From Amphritea sp. (GTDB lineage: Bacteria > Pseudomonadota > Gammaproteobacteria > Pseudomonadales > Nitrincolaceae), in assembly GCA_024679635.1 (NCBI GenBank), contig JAIBDA010000002.1, forward strand, positions 1-29,092: a DNA stretch of 29,092 bases, read 5' to 3'. Position numbers and translations under genes: made by a program. The notes under the pieces were generated by a model. The model saw only the letters and a program-made list of their open reading frames with translations. It had not been told where the DNA came from and searched no databases. Below are positions 10,169 through 18,577 of this stretch, piece by piece. Every line of letters starts with the position of its first letter. Positions within the stretch are counted from its first letter, which is position 1.

Positions 10169-11425
10169 ATGTTTAGCAAAGAGATGACTATCGCTGATTT
10201 TGATCCGGATCTATATGCTGCGATGCAGGCTGAGGCCACGCGTCAGGAAGAGCATATTGAACTGATCGCTTCCGAAAACTACACCAGCCCTCGGGTAATG
10301 GAGGCGCAGGGTTCTGAGCTGACCAATAAATACGCGGAAGGCTATCCTAATAAGCGTTACTACGGTGGTTGTGAACACGTAGACATCGTTGAGCAGTTGG
10401 CGATTGATCGTGCTAAAGAGTTATTTGGTGCGACCTACGCGAACGTTCAGCCACACTCCGGTTCTCAGGCAAACGCAGCAGTTTATATGGCGCTTTGTCA
10501 GCCAGGCGATACTGTTCTGGGAATGAGTTTGGCGCACGGTGGTCACTTGACCCACGGTTCTGCTGTGAGCTTCTCCGGTCGTATCTACAAAGCGGTTCAG
10601 TATGGATTGAACGCTGAGACTGGCGAGATCGATTACGATGAAGTTGAACGTCTGGCGCTGGAGCACCGGCCAAAAATGATCGTTGCAGGCTTCTCTGCAT
10701 ACTCTCGTATCGTTGATTGGCAGCGTTTCCGCGATGTTGCGGATAAAGTTGGTGCATTCCTGTTTGTTGATATGGCGCACGTTGCCGGACTGGTTGCTGC
10801 TGGTGTATACCCAAGCCCGCTGTCTGTAGCTGATGTTGTCACTACAACAACGCATAAAACACTGGGTGGCCCACGTGGCGGTCTGATCCTGTCGGCAACC
10901 GCCGATGAAGAGCTGCAGAAGAAACTGAATTTTGCTGTATTTCCTGAATCCCAGGGTGGCCCTTTGATGCATGTTATCGCTGCTAAAGCGGTTTGCTTTA
11001 AAGAAGCGTTGCAGGATGACTGGAAAGCGTATCAGGCGCAGGTTGTGAAAAACGCTCAGGCGATGGCTAACGTATTCATGGAACGCGGTATTAAGATCGT
11101 TTCCAATGGTACTGATAACCACTTGTTCCTGGTTGATCTGATCGATAAAGAGTACACCGGTAAAGATGCTGACGCGGCCCTGGGTCGTGCTAACATCACC
11201 GTGAACAAAAACTCTGTGCCTAATGATCCACGCTCTCCGTTTGTTACATCGGGACTGCGTATCGGTTCGCCGGCAATTACTAGTCGTGGTTTTAAGGAGG
11301 CAGAAGCTGAGCAGCTGACGCACTGGATCTGTGACGTGCTGGATAATATTGATAATGAAGAAGTGAGTAATGCAGTTAGACAGAATGTTCTGGATATCTG
11401 TGCCCGCTTCCCGGTTTATAAGTAA
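10169..11425 (+). CDS. glyA: Serine hydroxymethyltransferase
   Basis: GlyA converts serine and tetrahydrofolate to glycine and 5,10-methylene-tetrahydrofolate, the main source of one-carbon units. With the ATG at 10169 the protein has 418 residues, essentially the E. coli length, and starts [12 protein letters not shown]. The PLP lysine lies in [15 protein letters not shown], and the N-terminal [14 protein letters not shown] and YGGCEHVD blocks are characteristic. The site TTGGGGAC sits seven bases before the ATG, which decides against the longer frame opening at 10130. The gene is followed by a GC-rich hairpin and seems monocistronic. Confidence 0.97.
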   Translation: MFSKEMTIADFDPDLYAAMQAEATRQEEHIELIASENYTSPRVMEAQGSELTNKYAEGYPNKRYYGGCEHVDIVEQLAIDRAKELFGATYANVQPHSGSQANAAVYMALCQPGDTVLGMSLAHGGHLTHGSAVSFSGRIYKAVQYGLNAETGEIDYDEVERLALEHRPKMIVAGFSAYSRIVDWQRFRDVADKVGAFLFVDMAHVAGLVAAGVYPSPLSVADVVTTTTHKTLGGPRGGLILSATADEELQKKLNFAVFPESQGGPLMHVIAAKAVCFKEALQDDWKAYQAQVVKNAQAMANVFMERGIKIVSNGTDNHLFLVDLIDKEYTGKDADAALGRANITVNKNSVPNDPRSPFVTSGLRIGSPAITSRGFKEAEAEQLTHWICDVLDNIDNEEVSNAVRQNVLDICARFPVYK

Positions 11426-11466
11426 ACCGTTACAATAGAAACTGTTTTACAGATCAGTTTCCCTAT

Positions 11467-11494
11467 CGGGGCGCCATGTGCGCCCCGGTTGTTT
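11467..11494 (+). terminator. GC-rich hairpin after glyA, probable terminator
   Basis: A perfect 8-base stem CGGGGCGC / GCGCCCCG with a 5-base loop (CATGT) lies 42 bases after the glyA stop. The following GTTGTTTA is only a weak U tract, so efficiency is uncertain. Confidence 0.65.
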
Positions 11495-11528
11495 ATATAA
11501 ACGCTTTGAACAAAGTCTTTATATAAAC
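11491..11528. repeat. Repeated AT palindromes upstream of nrdR
   Basis: GTTTATATAAAC at 11491-11502 is a perfect 12-base palindrome. Its inner TTTATATAAAC recurs at 11518-11528, 26 bases on, and a third partial copy (TATTTATAAG) follows at about 11531. Between the first two is the inverted repeat CTTTG-AA-CAAAG at 11505-11516. This is the likely promoter region of the nrdR-rib operon. Confidence 0.6.
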
Positions 11529-11601
11529 ACTATTTATAAGCACTAACGTAAATGTTTTTTTTTAAAGCTGTTATCGCAGCTACGCTCTTTGAGGATGATA
11601 T

Positions 11602-12078
11602 ATGTACTGTCCGTTCTGTAATGCCCATGAAACCAAGGTGGTGGACTCACGCCTGGTGGCAGAAGGGCAGCAGATTCGCCGGCGTCGCGAATGTATCACC
11701 TGTCATGAGCGGTTTACCACCTATGAAACTGCCGAGCTTCTGATGCCCCGTCTGATCAAAGCGGATGGCACTCGCCAGCCTTTTGATGAAGATAAGCTGC
11801 GTGCCGGAATTCAGCGCGCAGTAGAAAAACGTCCTGTCAGTGTAGAAGATATCGAAGCCTGCATCAGCCGTATCAAACAGCATCTGCGTGCAACGGGCGA
11901 GCGAGAGTTACCTTCCCGTACGGTGGGTGAAGAAGTGATGAGTGAGTTGCATAAGCTGGATCAGGTTGCTTATGTTCGATTTGCCTCGGTATATCGCAGT
12001 TTTCAGGATATTAACGAGTTTAAAGAAGAGATCGATCGTCTGTCAGAGCAGAAAGAGGATGCCGTAAAGGCAGAGTAA
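11602..12078 (+). CDS. nrdR: Transcriptional repressor NrdR
   Basis: NrdR is a nucleotide-sensing repressor of ribonucleotide reductase genes. The 158-residue protein has the two family parts: an N-terminal zinc ribbon (C3, C6, C31, C34) with the arginine cluster QIRRRREC, and an ATP-cone domain from about residue 49 to 139, where it binds ATP or dATP. GAGG precedes the ATG at 11602. It opens a tightly packed operon, with ribD starting five bases after its stop, the arrangement common in gammaproteobacteria. Confidence 0.97.
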   Translation: MYCPFCNAHETKVVDSRLVAEGQQIRRRRECITCHERFTTYETAELLMPRLIKADGTRQPFDEDKLRAGIQRAVEKRPVSVEDIEACISRIKQHLRATGERELPSRTVGEEVMSELHKLDQVAYVRFASVYRSFQDINEFKEEIDRLSEQKEDAVKAE

Positions 12079-12083
12079 TCAGC

Positions 12084-13208
12084 ATGTCAGACTGGAGTAT
12101 TGCAGACCATAAATTTATGTCCCGGGCGGTACAAATCGCCTGGCAAGGACTCTATACCACTGAGCCTAATCCCCGGGTTGGCTGTGTGTTAGTCAAAGAT
12201 GGCGAACAGATCGCAGAGGGCTATCATCGTAAAGCCGGTGAAGGCCATGCTGAAGTTAATGCCCTGCGTGATGCGGCAGCGCAGGCCAAGGGATGTATTG
12301 CTTATGTTACGCTTGAGCCTTGTAGTCACTTTGGTAAGACGCCTCCTTGTGCTGATGCGCTGATTAATGCGGGAGTTATAGAGGTTGTGGTGGGTATGGT
12401 TGATCCCAACCCAGAGGTTTCAGGTAAAGGGCTTCTTAAGCTGGAGCAAGCGGGCATCAAAGTCCGTAGCGGTCTGATGGAAACTCAGTGTCGGGAGTTG
12501 AATCCGGGATTTATTAAGCGTATGGCAACAGGAATGCCATTTGTCCGGCTTAAAATGGCTGCCAGCCTTGATGGTCGGACGGCGATGGCGTCCGGTGAAA
12601 GTAAATGGATTACCGGCCCGTTGGCCCGGCAAGATGTGCAGCGTTTAAGGGCGCGAAGCTCTGCTATTGTTAGCGGTGTGGGTTCTGTTATCAAAGATGA
12701 TTCGGCGCTAACCGTGCGAGAATCTGAGCTGGGGCTGGAAAATGCTGCTGAAGTGGTTGCACGTCAGCCTTTGCGAGTTATATTAGACAGCTCTGGGCGA
12801 ATGCCGGAGCAGGCTAAAATGTTGCGCTTGCCAGGAAATACGCTGATTGTTAGTTGTGTCGATGCGCCGGATTTTATTGAAGGTCTTGAACAAGCCGAGT
12901 GGTTAAAACTTCCCGGACAGCACGGCGGTATTAATCTGCGGGAGCTGTTAAAAGCTCTGGCCCTCAGAGATTGTAATGAAGTGCTGATAGAAACGGGCGC
13001 CACCCTGGCCGGAGCTTTTATAGAAGAGGGGCTGGTGGATGAACTGGTGCTCTATCAGGCGATGAAATTATTGGGTAGTAGAGCCCGACCGATGTTTCTG
13101 CTACCACTGGATAAAATGAGTGAACAGATAAACTTCACTCTGCGGGACAGCCGGGCGCTTGGAGATGATCTGCGCCTTACGCTGATTCCCCGGCAGGAGA
13201 AACATTAA
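12084..13208 (+). CDS. ribD: Bifunctional diaminohydroxyphosphoribosylaminopyrimidine deaminase / 5-amino-6-(5-phosphoribosylamino)uracil reductase
   Basis: RibD carries out the second and third steps of riboflavin synthesis: deamination of the pyrimidine made from GTP and NADPH-dependent reduction of its ribose. The N-terminal deaminase domain shows the zinc motifs HAE (His55, Glu57) and PCSHFGKTPPC (Cys80, Cys89). The reductase domain starts near residue 148 with the block PFVRLKMAASLDGRTA. The 374-residue length is normal. Its stop overlaps the ribE start by one base (TAATG), implying translational coupling. Confidence 0.97.
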   Translation: MSDWSIADHKFMSRAVQIAWQGLYTTEPNPRVGCVLVKDGEQIAEGYHRKAGEGHAEVNALRDAAAQAKGCIAYVTLEPCSHFGKTPPCADALINAGVIEVVVGMVDPNPEVSGKGLLKLEQAGIKVRSGLMETQCRELNPGFIKRMATGMPFVRLKMAASLDGRTAMASGESKWITGPLARQDVQRLRARSSAIVSGVGSVIKDDSALTVRESELGLENAAEVVARQPLRVILDSSGRMPEQAKMLRLPGNTLIVSCVDAPDFIEGLEQAEWLKLPGQHGGINLRELLKALALRDCNEVLIETGATLAGAFIEEGLVDELVLYQAMKLLGSRARPMFLLPLDKMSEQINFTLRDSRALGDDLRLTLIPRQEKH

Positions 13209-13885
13209 TGTTTACCGGAATTATTGAAGCGGTGGGCGTGATAGCAGCTTCTGAAGAGGTGCAGGGAGATCTGCGCCTGTATATCCGTACCGGTGATTTG
13301 GATCTGTCCGATGTGAAACTGGGTGACAGTATTGCGGTTAACGGCGTTTGTCTGACTGCAGTGGCATTGCCGGGTGATGGGTTTTGGGCAGACGTTTCCA
13401 GAGAAACCCTGGTGCATTCCCGGTTTCCAGATCTGGCTCCGGGAGAGAGAGTTAATCTCGAAAAAGCGATGCAACCAACTACCCGTTTTGGTGGTCATAT
13501 CGTGACGGGTCATGTCGATGGTTTGGGTGAAATTATATCTATTGAAGCGGATGCCCGCTCAATCCGGTATAAAATCAGTGCGCCTAAAACGATTGCCCGT
13601 TATATCGCTGGAAAAGGCTCAATTACAGTCGATGGTGTGAGTCTCACCGCAAATGCGGTAGATGGGCATACATTTGATCTGAATATTGTGCCTCATACGG
13701 CACAAGAAACTATAATAGCCAGCTATCAGACTGGTCGAAAGGTTCATCTGGAAGTTGATATCATCGCCCGTTACATGGAACGGTTGATCAACTACACCGA
13801 TGACGCTGATACTAATACAACGGAACCAGCCGGCGGGGTGAGTATGTCAACCCTCGCTGCAGCAGGTTTCCTGAACCGCCGTTAA
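13208..13885 (+). CDS. ribE: Riboflavin synthase, alpha chain
   Basis: Riboflavin synthase dismutates two molecules of 6,7-dimethyl-8-ribityllumazine to riboflavin and the pyrimidine precursor. The protein starts with the hallmark MFTGIIE and consists of two lumazine-binding repeats; the motif GGHIVTGHVDG marks the second. At 225 residues it is slightly longer than usual because of a C-terminal tail containing DADTNTTEPAGG. The gene is coupled to ribD by a one-base overlap and is 23 bases ahead of ribBX. Naming varies: this is ribC in some older E. coli and Pseudomonas maps. Confidence 0.96.
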   Translation: MFTGIIEAVGVIAASEEVQGDLRLYIRTGDLDLSDVKLGDSIAVNGVCLTAVALPGDGFWADVSRETLVHSRFPDLAPGERVNLEKAMQPTTRFGGHIVTGHVDGLGEIISIEADARSIRYKISAPKTIARYIAGKGSITVDGVSLTANAVDGHTFDLNIVPHTAQETIIASYQTGRKVHLEVDIIARYMERLINYTDDADTNTTEPAGGVSMSTLAAAGFLNRR

Positions 13886-13908
13886 CCGGCAACAGAGGCA
13901 TAGGCTGA

Positions 13909-15027
13909 ATGAAACTGAATACCCCCCAGGAACTGATTGAAGATATCCGTCAGGGAAAAATGGTTATCCTTATGGATGATGAAGACCGGGAAAACGAAGG
14001 TGATCTGGTTATCGCAGCTGAGATGGTAAGAGCTGATGATATCAATTTCATGGCGACTCATGCCCGTGGTCTGATCTGCCTTACCCTGACACAAGAACGT
14101 TGTGAACAACTGAAGTTACCTTTGATGGTGAAGAGTAACGGTGCTCAGTTCGAGACCAATTTTACAATGTCGATTGAAGCGGCTGAGGGTGTCACTACCG
14201 GTATCTCTGCAGCGGATCGGGCGCATACGGTGCGAACGGCAGTGCGTCTGGATGCTAAGGCTGACGACATTGTCCAGCCGGGGCATATCTTCCCTCTGAT
14301 GGCACAACCAGGTGGCGTTTTGAGCCGTGCAGGCCATACGGAAGCCGGTTGTGACTTGTCTCGCTTGGCAGGCATGATTCCATCTGCAGCCATTGTTGAA
14401 ATTATGAATGCTGACGGCACTATGGCGCGTCGCCCGGATCTTGAAGAGTTTGCTCAGAAGCATGATTTGAAGATCGGTACCATCGCCGACCTGATTCATT
14501 ACCGTACCACCAATGAACACACGGTGATGCGTGAAGATGAAGGTACTTTGCCGACTGAGTTTGGTGACTTTAATTTTGTCTCATACCGGGATGAAATTCA
14601 GGGCTGCGCTCACCTGGCGTTAACGCTGGGCGATATTGATGAAAATGAACCTACGGCTGTACGGGTTCATCTGCGTACCGAAGTCCTAAGGGATGTGGTG
14701 GGTGCCGAGCAGGGCGAAGAGTTAAAGTGGACTATGCGCCGGGCGTTGAAGCGAGTGGCTGAAGAGGGTAAAGGTGTTGTCTTGCTGCTGGATACCGGTG
14801 AGCGGGTTGACCTGGGAACAGCTCTGAACTCTATGCTTAAAACAGAGAAAAAGATTAGACAGCACAATATCAGTGCTTCCGGTTCCTACCTGACGGTCGG
14901 TACCGGTTCTCAGATCCTGCGGGATCTGGGTGTAGGTAAAATGCGGGTGATGAGTTCACCTATGAAGTTTAATGCGATCTCAGGTTTTGACCTGGAGATT
15001 GTCGATTACATTGCATGTGAAGAGTGA
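13909..15027 (+). CDS. ribBX: 3,4-dihydroxy-2-butanone 4-phosphate synthase fused to a degenerate GTP cyclohydrolase II domain (RibBX type)
   Basis: The N-terminal half (about 1-203) is a complete DHBP synthase, which makes the four-carbon unit of riboflavin from ribulose-5-phosphate. The acidic loop [10 protein letters not shown] at 23-32 and RAGHTE at 140-145 hold metal and substrate residues. The C-terminal half (about 206-372) is related to GTP cyclohydrolase II but looks inactive: where RibA has [17 protein letters not shown], this protein has [18 protein letters not shown], losing all three zinc cysteines, and the RQEGRGIGL motif is replaced by DTGERVDLG. Databases often call such proteins RibBA. 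I recall such proteins being described as RibBX in Shewanella and other Proteobacteria. The standalone ribA at 20030 supplies the missing step. Confidence 0.92.
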   Translation: MKLNTPQELIEDIRQGKMVILMDDEDRENEGDLVIAAEMVRADDINFMATHARGLICLTLTQERCEQLKLPLMVKSNGAQFETNFTMSIEAAEGVTTGISAADRAHTVRTAVRLDAKADDIVQPGHIFPLMAQPGGVLSRAGHTEAGCDLSRLAGMIPSAAIVEIMNADGTMARRPDLEEFAQKHDLKIGTIADLIHYRTTNEHTVMREDEGTLPTEFGDFNFVSYRDEIQGCAHLALTLGDIDENEPTAVRVHLRTEVLRDVVGAEQGEELKWTMRRALKRVAEEGKGVVLLLDTGERVDLGTALNSMLKTEKKIRQHNISASGSYLTVGTGSQILRDLGVGKMRVMSSPMKFNAISGFDLEIVDYIACEE

Positions 15028-15032
15028 AGAAT

Positions 15033-15506
15033 ATGTCAGTTCAATACATTGAAGGTGATTTCCTGACCGGTAACGGTCAATACGCGATTGTTGTGGGCCG
15101 TTTCAACAGTTTTGTTGTTGAAAGCCTGTTGGAAGGTGCAATCGATACTTTAAAGCGTCACGGTGTGGCTGAAGAGAAGATCCGTGTTATCCGGGTGCCG
15201 GGTGCATTTGAAATTCCTCTGGCGGTTCAGAAGCTGGCGTCACAGAAGAAAGATGATGCGATTATCGCGCTGGGTGCGGTTATTCGTGGTGGTACGCCAC
15301 ACTTTGAATACGTGTCCGGTGAGAGTTCTAAAGGTGTTGCCCAGGTATCTCTGGATTCTGGTATTCCAGTAGCGAACGGTATACTGACGGTTAACTCTAT
15401 CGAGCAGGCGATTGAACGTTCCGGTACTAAAGCAGGCAATAAAGGCGCAGAAGCTGCCCTGTCTGCACTGGAAATGGTTAGCTTATTGCGCCAGCTTGAG
15501 GTTTAA
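15033..15506 (+). CDS. ribH: 6,7-dimethyl-8-ribityllumazine synthase
   Basis: RibH condenses the RibB product with 5-amino-6-ribitylamino-uracil to give lumazine, forming icosahedral or pentameric shells. The blocks [46 protein letters not shown] and the C-terminal [14 protein letters not shown] are typical. I prefer the ATG at 15033 (157 residues, close to the E. coli length). A GTG at 15024 overlaps the ribBX stop (GTGA) and would add three residues. nusB follows after one base. Confidence 0.96.
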   Translation: MSVQYIEGDFLTGNGQYAIVVGRFNSFVVESLLEGAIDTLKRHGVAEEKIRVIRVPGAFEIPLAVQKLASQKKDDAIIALGAVIRGGTPHFEYVSGESSKGVAQVSLDSGIPVANGILTVNSIEQAIERSGTKAGNKGAEAALSALEMVSLLRQLEV

Positions 15507-15507
15507 G

Positions 15508-15984
15508 ATGAGCGACACTCCTGCGCCTAAAAAGCAGAAAAAACCATCCCATACTGAGATGCGACGCGCTGCTCGTAGTTTTGCGCTACAAGCTCTGTAC
15601 CAATGGCAGATGTCCGGTAATGCGGTGAATGATATTGAGCTGCAGTTCCGGATGGATAATGATATGTCCGGTACCGACCTGACGCTGTTTAATGAGCTGT
15701 TGCATGGTGTTCCGGCTAACGCTTCTGATCTGGATAAGGCTTACGAGCCATTTCTTGACCGGGCATTAGATGATCTGGATCCCATTGAACGTGCTGTTTT
15801 ACGTATCGGCAGCTTTGAGCTGATTCACCGTATCGTAGTGCCCTATAGAGTGGTCATCAACGAAAGTGTTGATCTGGCGAAAATCTTTGGCGCAACTGAA
15901 AGTCATAAGTATGTGAATGGCATCCTGGATAAGTTGGCTGCCCGGGTACGTATGACTGAGATTAACGCCAAGCGCGGTAAATAA
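15508..15984 (+). CDS. nusB: Transcription antitermination factor NusB
   Basis: NusB binds boxA RNA together with ribosomal protein S10 and promotes antitermination of rRNA operons. The 158-residue protein begins MSDTPAPKKQKK and has the family's arginine-rich start of the fold (RRAARSFALQALYQW), followed by PIERAVLRIGSFEL and the C-terminal YKYVNGIL-like HKYVNGILDKLA. The ATG at 15508 lies one base after the ribH stop, so translation is almost certainly coupled; a longer frame beginning inside ribH is rejected. Its place between ribH and thiL is the usual one in proteobacteria. Confidence 0.96.
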   Translation: MSDTPAPKKQKKPSHTEMRRAARSFALQALYQWQMSGNAVNDIELQFRMDNDMSGTDLTLFNELLHGVPANASDLDKAYEPFLDRALDDLDPIERAVLRIGSFELIHRIVVPYRVVINESVDLAKIFGATESHKYVNGILDKLAARVRMTEINAKRGK

Positions 15985-15991
15985 CAGCTCG

Positions 15992-16972
15992 ATGGCGGTG
16001 GGTGAGTTTGAGTTGATCCGGCATTACTTCTCTGATCTTGGGAGTGATAAGTCAGGCTCTGTCCGTTTATCAGTGGGTGATGATTGTGCCATTATTGCTC
16101 CGCCTGCGGGTTATAACCTGGTGGTATCGATCGATACCATGGTTGAAGGAACGCACTTTCCAAAGGGGACTCCCGGCGATAAGGTCGCTTCCCGTTTGTT
16201 AGGTGCAGCGCTGAGTGATCTGGCGGCAATGGCGGCGGTACCGGCCTGTTTTACCCTGGCGCTTACCCTGCCTGAGACTGATACCCCGTGGTTGAAAGCC
16301 TTCAGTACCCGGTTGTCAGAACTGGCCAGCCAGTATGGTGTTCGGCTGGTGGGGGGAGATACCACTAGAGGCCCCCTGACTCTCAGTATTCAGGTGCACG
16401 GCTGGACCAAACCCGGTAAAGCATTGCTGCGCAGCGGTGCTCAGCCCGGTGACCGGATCTTTGTGACCGGGACTTTAGGAGACTCCAGAGGCGGACTGGA
16501 AACAGTTCTGAAGCATGTTACCGGAGAGCAGGTGCCCTACCTGCAGAAGCGTTTCTTCAATCCTGAACCTCGCCTTGATACCGCTTTGCTTGTGTCTGAT
16601 TTTGCTACTTCTGCAATCGATATATCCGATGGTTTACTGGCCGATCTGAATCATATACTTATGGCAAGCAAGGTGGGTGCAATGCTTCACCCGACTGAAT
16701 TGCCGGTATCTCAATCGCTGTATCGCTGGGTGGGTGAAAAACAAGCCCGGGAGTGGGCATTGGGCGGTGGTGAAGATTTTGAACTCTGTTTTACTGTCCC
16801 GCTATTGGCTGAACCTAAATTGGCATGGGCGCTGCGTGAACATGATGTAGCGGTAACCTGTATCGGTCAGATCACAGACACTCCCGGTATTGTGCTGGCC
16901 GAAGAGGGGAAAGTCTGGTCGGTTGAGCCCCAGGGTTATAATCATTTTTCTGAGAAAGGCGTTAACCGATGA
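15992..16972 (+). CDS. thiL: Thiamine-monophosphate kinase
   Basis: ThiL phosphorylates thiamine monophosphate to the active cofactor thiamine diphosphate with ATP. The protein opens with GEFELIRHYF, followed by the metal-binding GDDCA at 29-33, SIDTMVEGTHF at about 46-56 and GGDTTRGPL, all typical of ThiL within the PurM-like ATP-binding family. Length 326 residues is normal. It starts seven bases after nusB and overlaps pgpA by four bases (ATGA). No TPP riboswitch is seen. Confidence 0.96.
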   Translation: MAVGEFELIRHYFSDLGSDKSGSVRLSVGDDCAIIAPPAGYNLVVSIDTMVEGTHFPKGTPGDKVASRLLGAALSDLAAMAAVPACFTLALTLPETDTPWLKAFSTRLSELASQYGVRLVGGDTTRGPLTLSIQVHGWTKPGKALLRSGAQPGDRIFVTGTLGDSRGGLETVLKHVTGEQVPYLQKRFFNPEPRLDTALLVSDFATSAIDISDGLLADLNHILMASKVGAMLHPTELPVSQSLYRWVGEKQAREWALGGGEDFELCFTVPLLAEPKLAWALREHDVAVTCIGQITDTPGIVLAEEGKVWSVEPQGYNHFSEKGVNR

Positions 16973-17442
16973 ACCGAGCTCCTGCGTCCGTATGGCGTAA
17001 CCCTGTACACTTTTTGGCTTTTGGTCTGGGAAGTGGCGCTGCCCCATGGGCACCGGGAACCGTGGGTACTCTGGCGGCGATACCGTTTTTTTTGCTGATG
17101 CAGCCTTTATCTCTTTTCTGGTATGGCGTTATTCTGCTGGTAACCTCTCTGATCGGTATCTATTTGTGTGGTAAAACCTCGGATGATATGGGGGTGCATG
17201 ATCACGGGGGTATCGTCTGGGATGAATTTGTTGGTTACTGGCTGACGATGTTTGCAGCACCACCAGGCTGGTTATGGATTATCATCGGTTTTGTGTTGTT
17301 CAGAGTCTTCGATATTATCAAACCCTGGCCGATCAGCTGGGCTGATAAAAAAGTGGCGGGCGGTCTGGGAATCATGCTGGATGATATTCTGGCGGGCCTT
17401 ATGGCACTGGGTTGCTTGCAACTTCTGGCTCTGTTTTTCTAA
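16969..17442 (+). CDS. pgpA: Phosphatidylglycerophosphatase A
   Basis: PgpA dephosphorylates phosphatidylglycerol phosphate to phosphatidylglycerol at the inner membrane. The 157-residue protein has the conserved N-terminal GSGAAPWAPGTVGTLAA, then VHDHGGIVWDEFVGYW and FRVFDIIKPWPISWADK, plus several hydrophobic segments predicted to span the membrane. The ATGA overlap with thiL couples the two. It is the last gene of the nrdR-pgpA run; I see no clear terminator in the 134 bases before the PepSY gene. Confidence 0.95.
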   Translation: MNRAPASVWRNPVHFLAFGLGSGAAPWAPGTVGTLAAIPFFLLMQPLSLFWYGVILLVTSLIGIYLCGKTSDDMGVHDHGGIVWDEFVGYWLTMFAAPPGWLWIIIGFVLFRVFDIIKPWPISWADKKVAGGLGIMLDDILAGLMALGCLQLLALFF

Positions 17443-17468
17443 CCCCTTCGACCGTTAATAGGCTTTGT

Positions 17469-17485
17469 TTTCAGTTTAATTTCAG
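17469..17485 (+). promoter_or_regulatory. Direct repeat TTTCAG-N5-TTTCAG, candidate response-regulator box
   Basis: Two identical hexamers TTTCAG (17469-17474 and 17480-17485) are spaced 11 bases start to start. A near-copy TTTCAC follows at 17501, 21 bases further on. Hexamer-N5-hexamer tandem sites are the usual binding pattern of OmpR/PhoP-family regulators, and one is encoded 430 bases downstream. Autoregulation is inferred. Confidence 0.4.
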
Positions 17486-17576
17486 ACACTGTTGTTATTC
17501 TTTCACTGTAACCTGTTCATTTATTTGTTTAAGTGGGTTGTTTGAGTCAGTTATCTGATCTTCCCCTGGAGCCTTT

Positions 17577-17900
17577 ATGAAAGTGATATTCACAACAGTT
17601 TTTTTGGCGTTTTTTAGCTTTGTGACGCCGGTACATAGTGTCGGCTCCGGGATTAAAGCGTTGGACTACGAGGCTTGCCGGTTGCTCGTGAATGAGGGAG
17701 AGATTCTCTCTATGAGTGAACTGATGAAACTGGTAAATACTCTATCTGAGGGTAAGATTATAGATACGCGTTTATTGCAGGATGAACAATCGTATATATA
17801 TGAGATGGAAATTGCCGGTACGGATGGGATGGTTCAAATGCTTTATGTTGATGCTCGTAGTGGAATGGTGACCGATCCGGTGAAGGTTGAAAGCGAATAA
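17577..17900 (+). CDS. Secreted PepSY-domain protein
   Basis: A 107-residue protein with an N-terminal signal peptide (hydrophobic residues about 3-20, likely cleavage after VHS or nearby) and a single PepSY-like domain. The stretch from about residue 58 (GKIIDTRLLQ...YIYEMEI...LYVDARSGMV) has the usual PepSY pattern of two strands ending in a D-A-x-x-G turn. CCCTGGAG provides the ribosome binding site. The gene lies 14 bases ahead of a response regulator and in the same direction, so it is probably the first gene of a three-gene signalling operon. PepSY proteins are often inhibitory or chaperone-like; here it may modulate the periplasmic part of the kinase, but nothing in the sequence proves it. 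Confidence 0.8.
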   Translation: MKVIFTTVFLAFFSFVTPVHSVGSGIKALDYEACRLLVNEGEILSMSELMKLVNTLSEGKIIDTRLLQDEQSYIYEMEIAGTDGMVQMLYVDARSGMVTDPVKVESE

Positions 17901-17914
17901 GGAGATCGTAGCAG

Positions 17915-18577
17915 ATGCGTATTTTGCTGGTAGAAGATGATGCAGCACTGGGGCCTGAGCTTAAAACAACCTTGGCGCGTAATGGTTATGCGGTTGATCT
18001 GGCGGTTAATGGTATTGATGGGCAGATCATGGGTAAAGAAGATATCTATGATCTGGTTATTCTGGATCTGGGCTTGCCTGACAAATCCGGTCTGGATGTG
18101 TTGCGGCACTGGCGGGCGCAGAAGAATAATATCCCGGTTTTAGTACTAACCGCACGAAGCGCCTGGCAGGAACGGGTGGATGGTTTTGATGCCGGTGCGG
18201 ATGATTATTTGCCCAAACCTTTTCATACCGAAGAGTTGCTGGTTCGAATGACGGCTCTGTTACGGCGTGCAAATCAACAGATCAGCTCTCAGTTAGAGGC
18301 CTCAGGTCTGACGTTAGATGAGAACACTCAGTCAGTACTCAGGGAGGGAGAAGAAGTGGCTCTGACAGGCACAGAGTATCGATTACTGCGTTATATGATG
18401 CATAACCCGGGAAGAGTTTTGTCAAAGCTACAACTGGTGGAGCACATGTATGATGATTGTGCTGAAAATGACAGCAATGTTGTTGAGGCTTATATCAAAA
18501 TGCTACGGAAAAAGATCGGCCACGAGATGATCACCACCAAACGTGGTCAGGGTTATGTCTTTGGAGCCAGTCGTTGA
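17915..18577 (+). CDS. OmpR-family response regulator, PhoP-like
   Basis: A 220-residue response regulator with an N-terminal receiver domain (acidic pair D8/D9, phosphoacceptor D51 in LILDLGLPD, T79, K101) and a C-terminal winged-helix DNA-binding domain ending TTKRGQGYVFG. The segment ARSAWQERVDGFDAGADDY is close to the corresponding stretch of E. coli PhoP, but QseB or PmrA relatives cannot be excluded, so no gene symbol is given. AAGGAG lies ahead of the ATG. The stop overlaps the kinase start by four bases (TTGA). The inputs and targets are unknown. Confidence 0.92.
   Translation: MRILLVEDDAALGPELKTTLARNGYAVDLAVNGIDGQIMGKEDIYDLVILDLGLPDKSGLDVLRHWRAQKNNIPVLVLTARSAWQERVDGFDAGADDYLPKPFHTEELLVRMTALLRRANQQISSQLEASGLTLDENTQSVLREGEEVALTGTEYRLLRYMMHNPGRVLSKLQLVEHMYDDCAENDSNVVEAYIKMLRKKIGHEMITTKRGQGYVFGASR

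Noticed and set aside
9918..10169. 83-codon plus-strand frame upstream of glyA
   Set aside because: No ribosome site, no recognisable domain, and it covers the probable glyA promoter and leader; it ends at the glyA start.
10421..11323. 300-codon minus-strand frame inside glyA
   Set aside because: It lies entirely opposite a strongly conserved gene; its length follows from the codon usage of glyA.
11426..11601. FMN riboswitch ahead of the nrdR-rib operon
   Set aside because: The conserved core (AGGGTGAAATTCCC and ACCGGCGGT) is absent here and before ribBX and ribA.
17514..17531. TGTTCA ... TGTTTA as an enteric PhoP box
   Set aside because: The half-sites are 12 bases apart instead of 11 and one is imperfect; the TTTCAG pair just upstream fits better.
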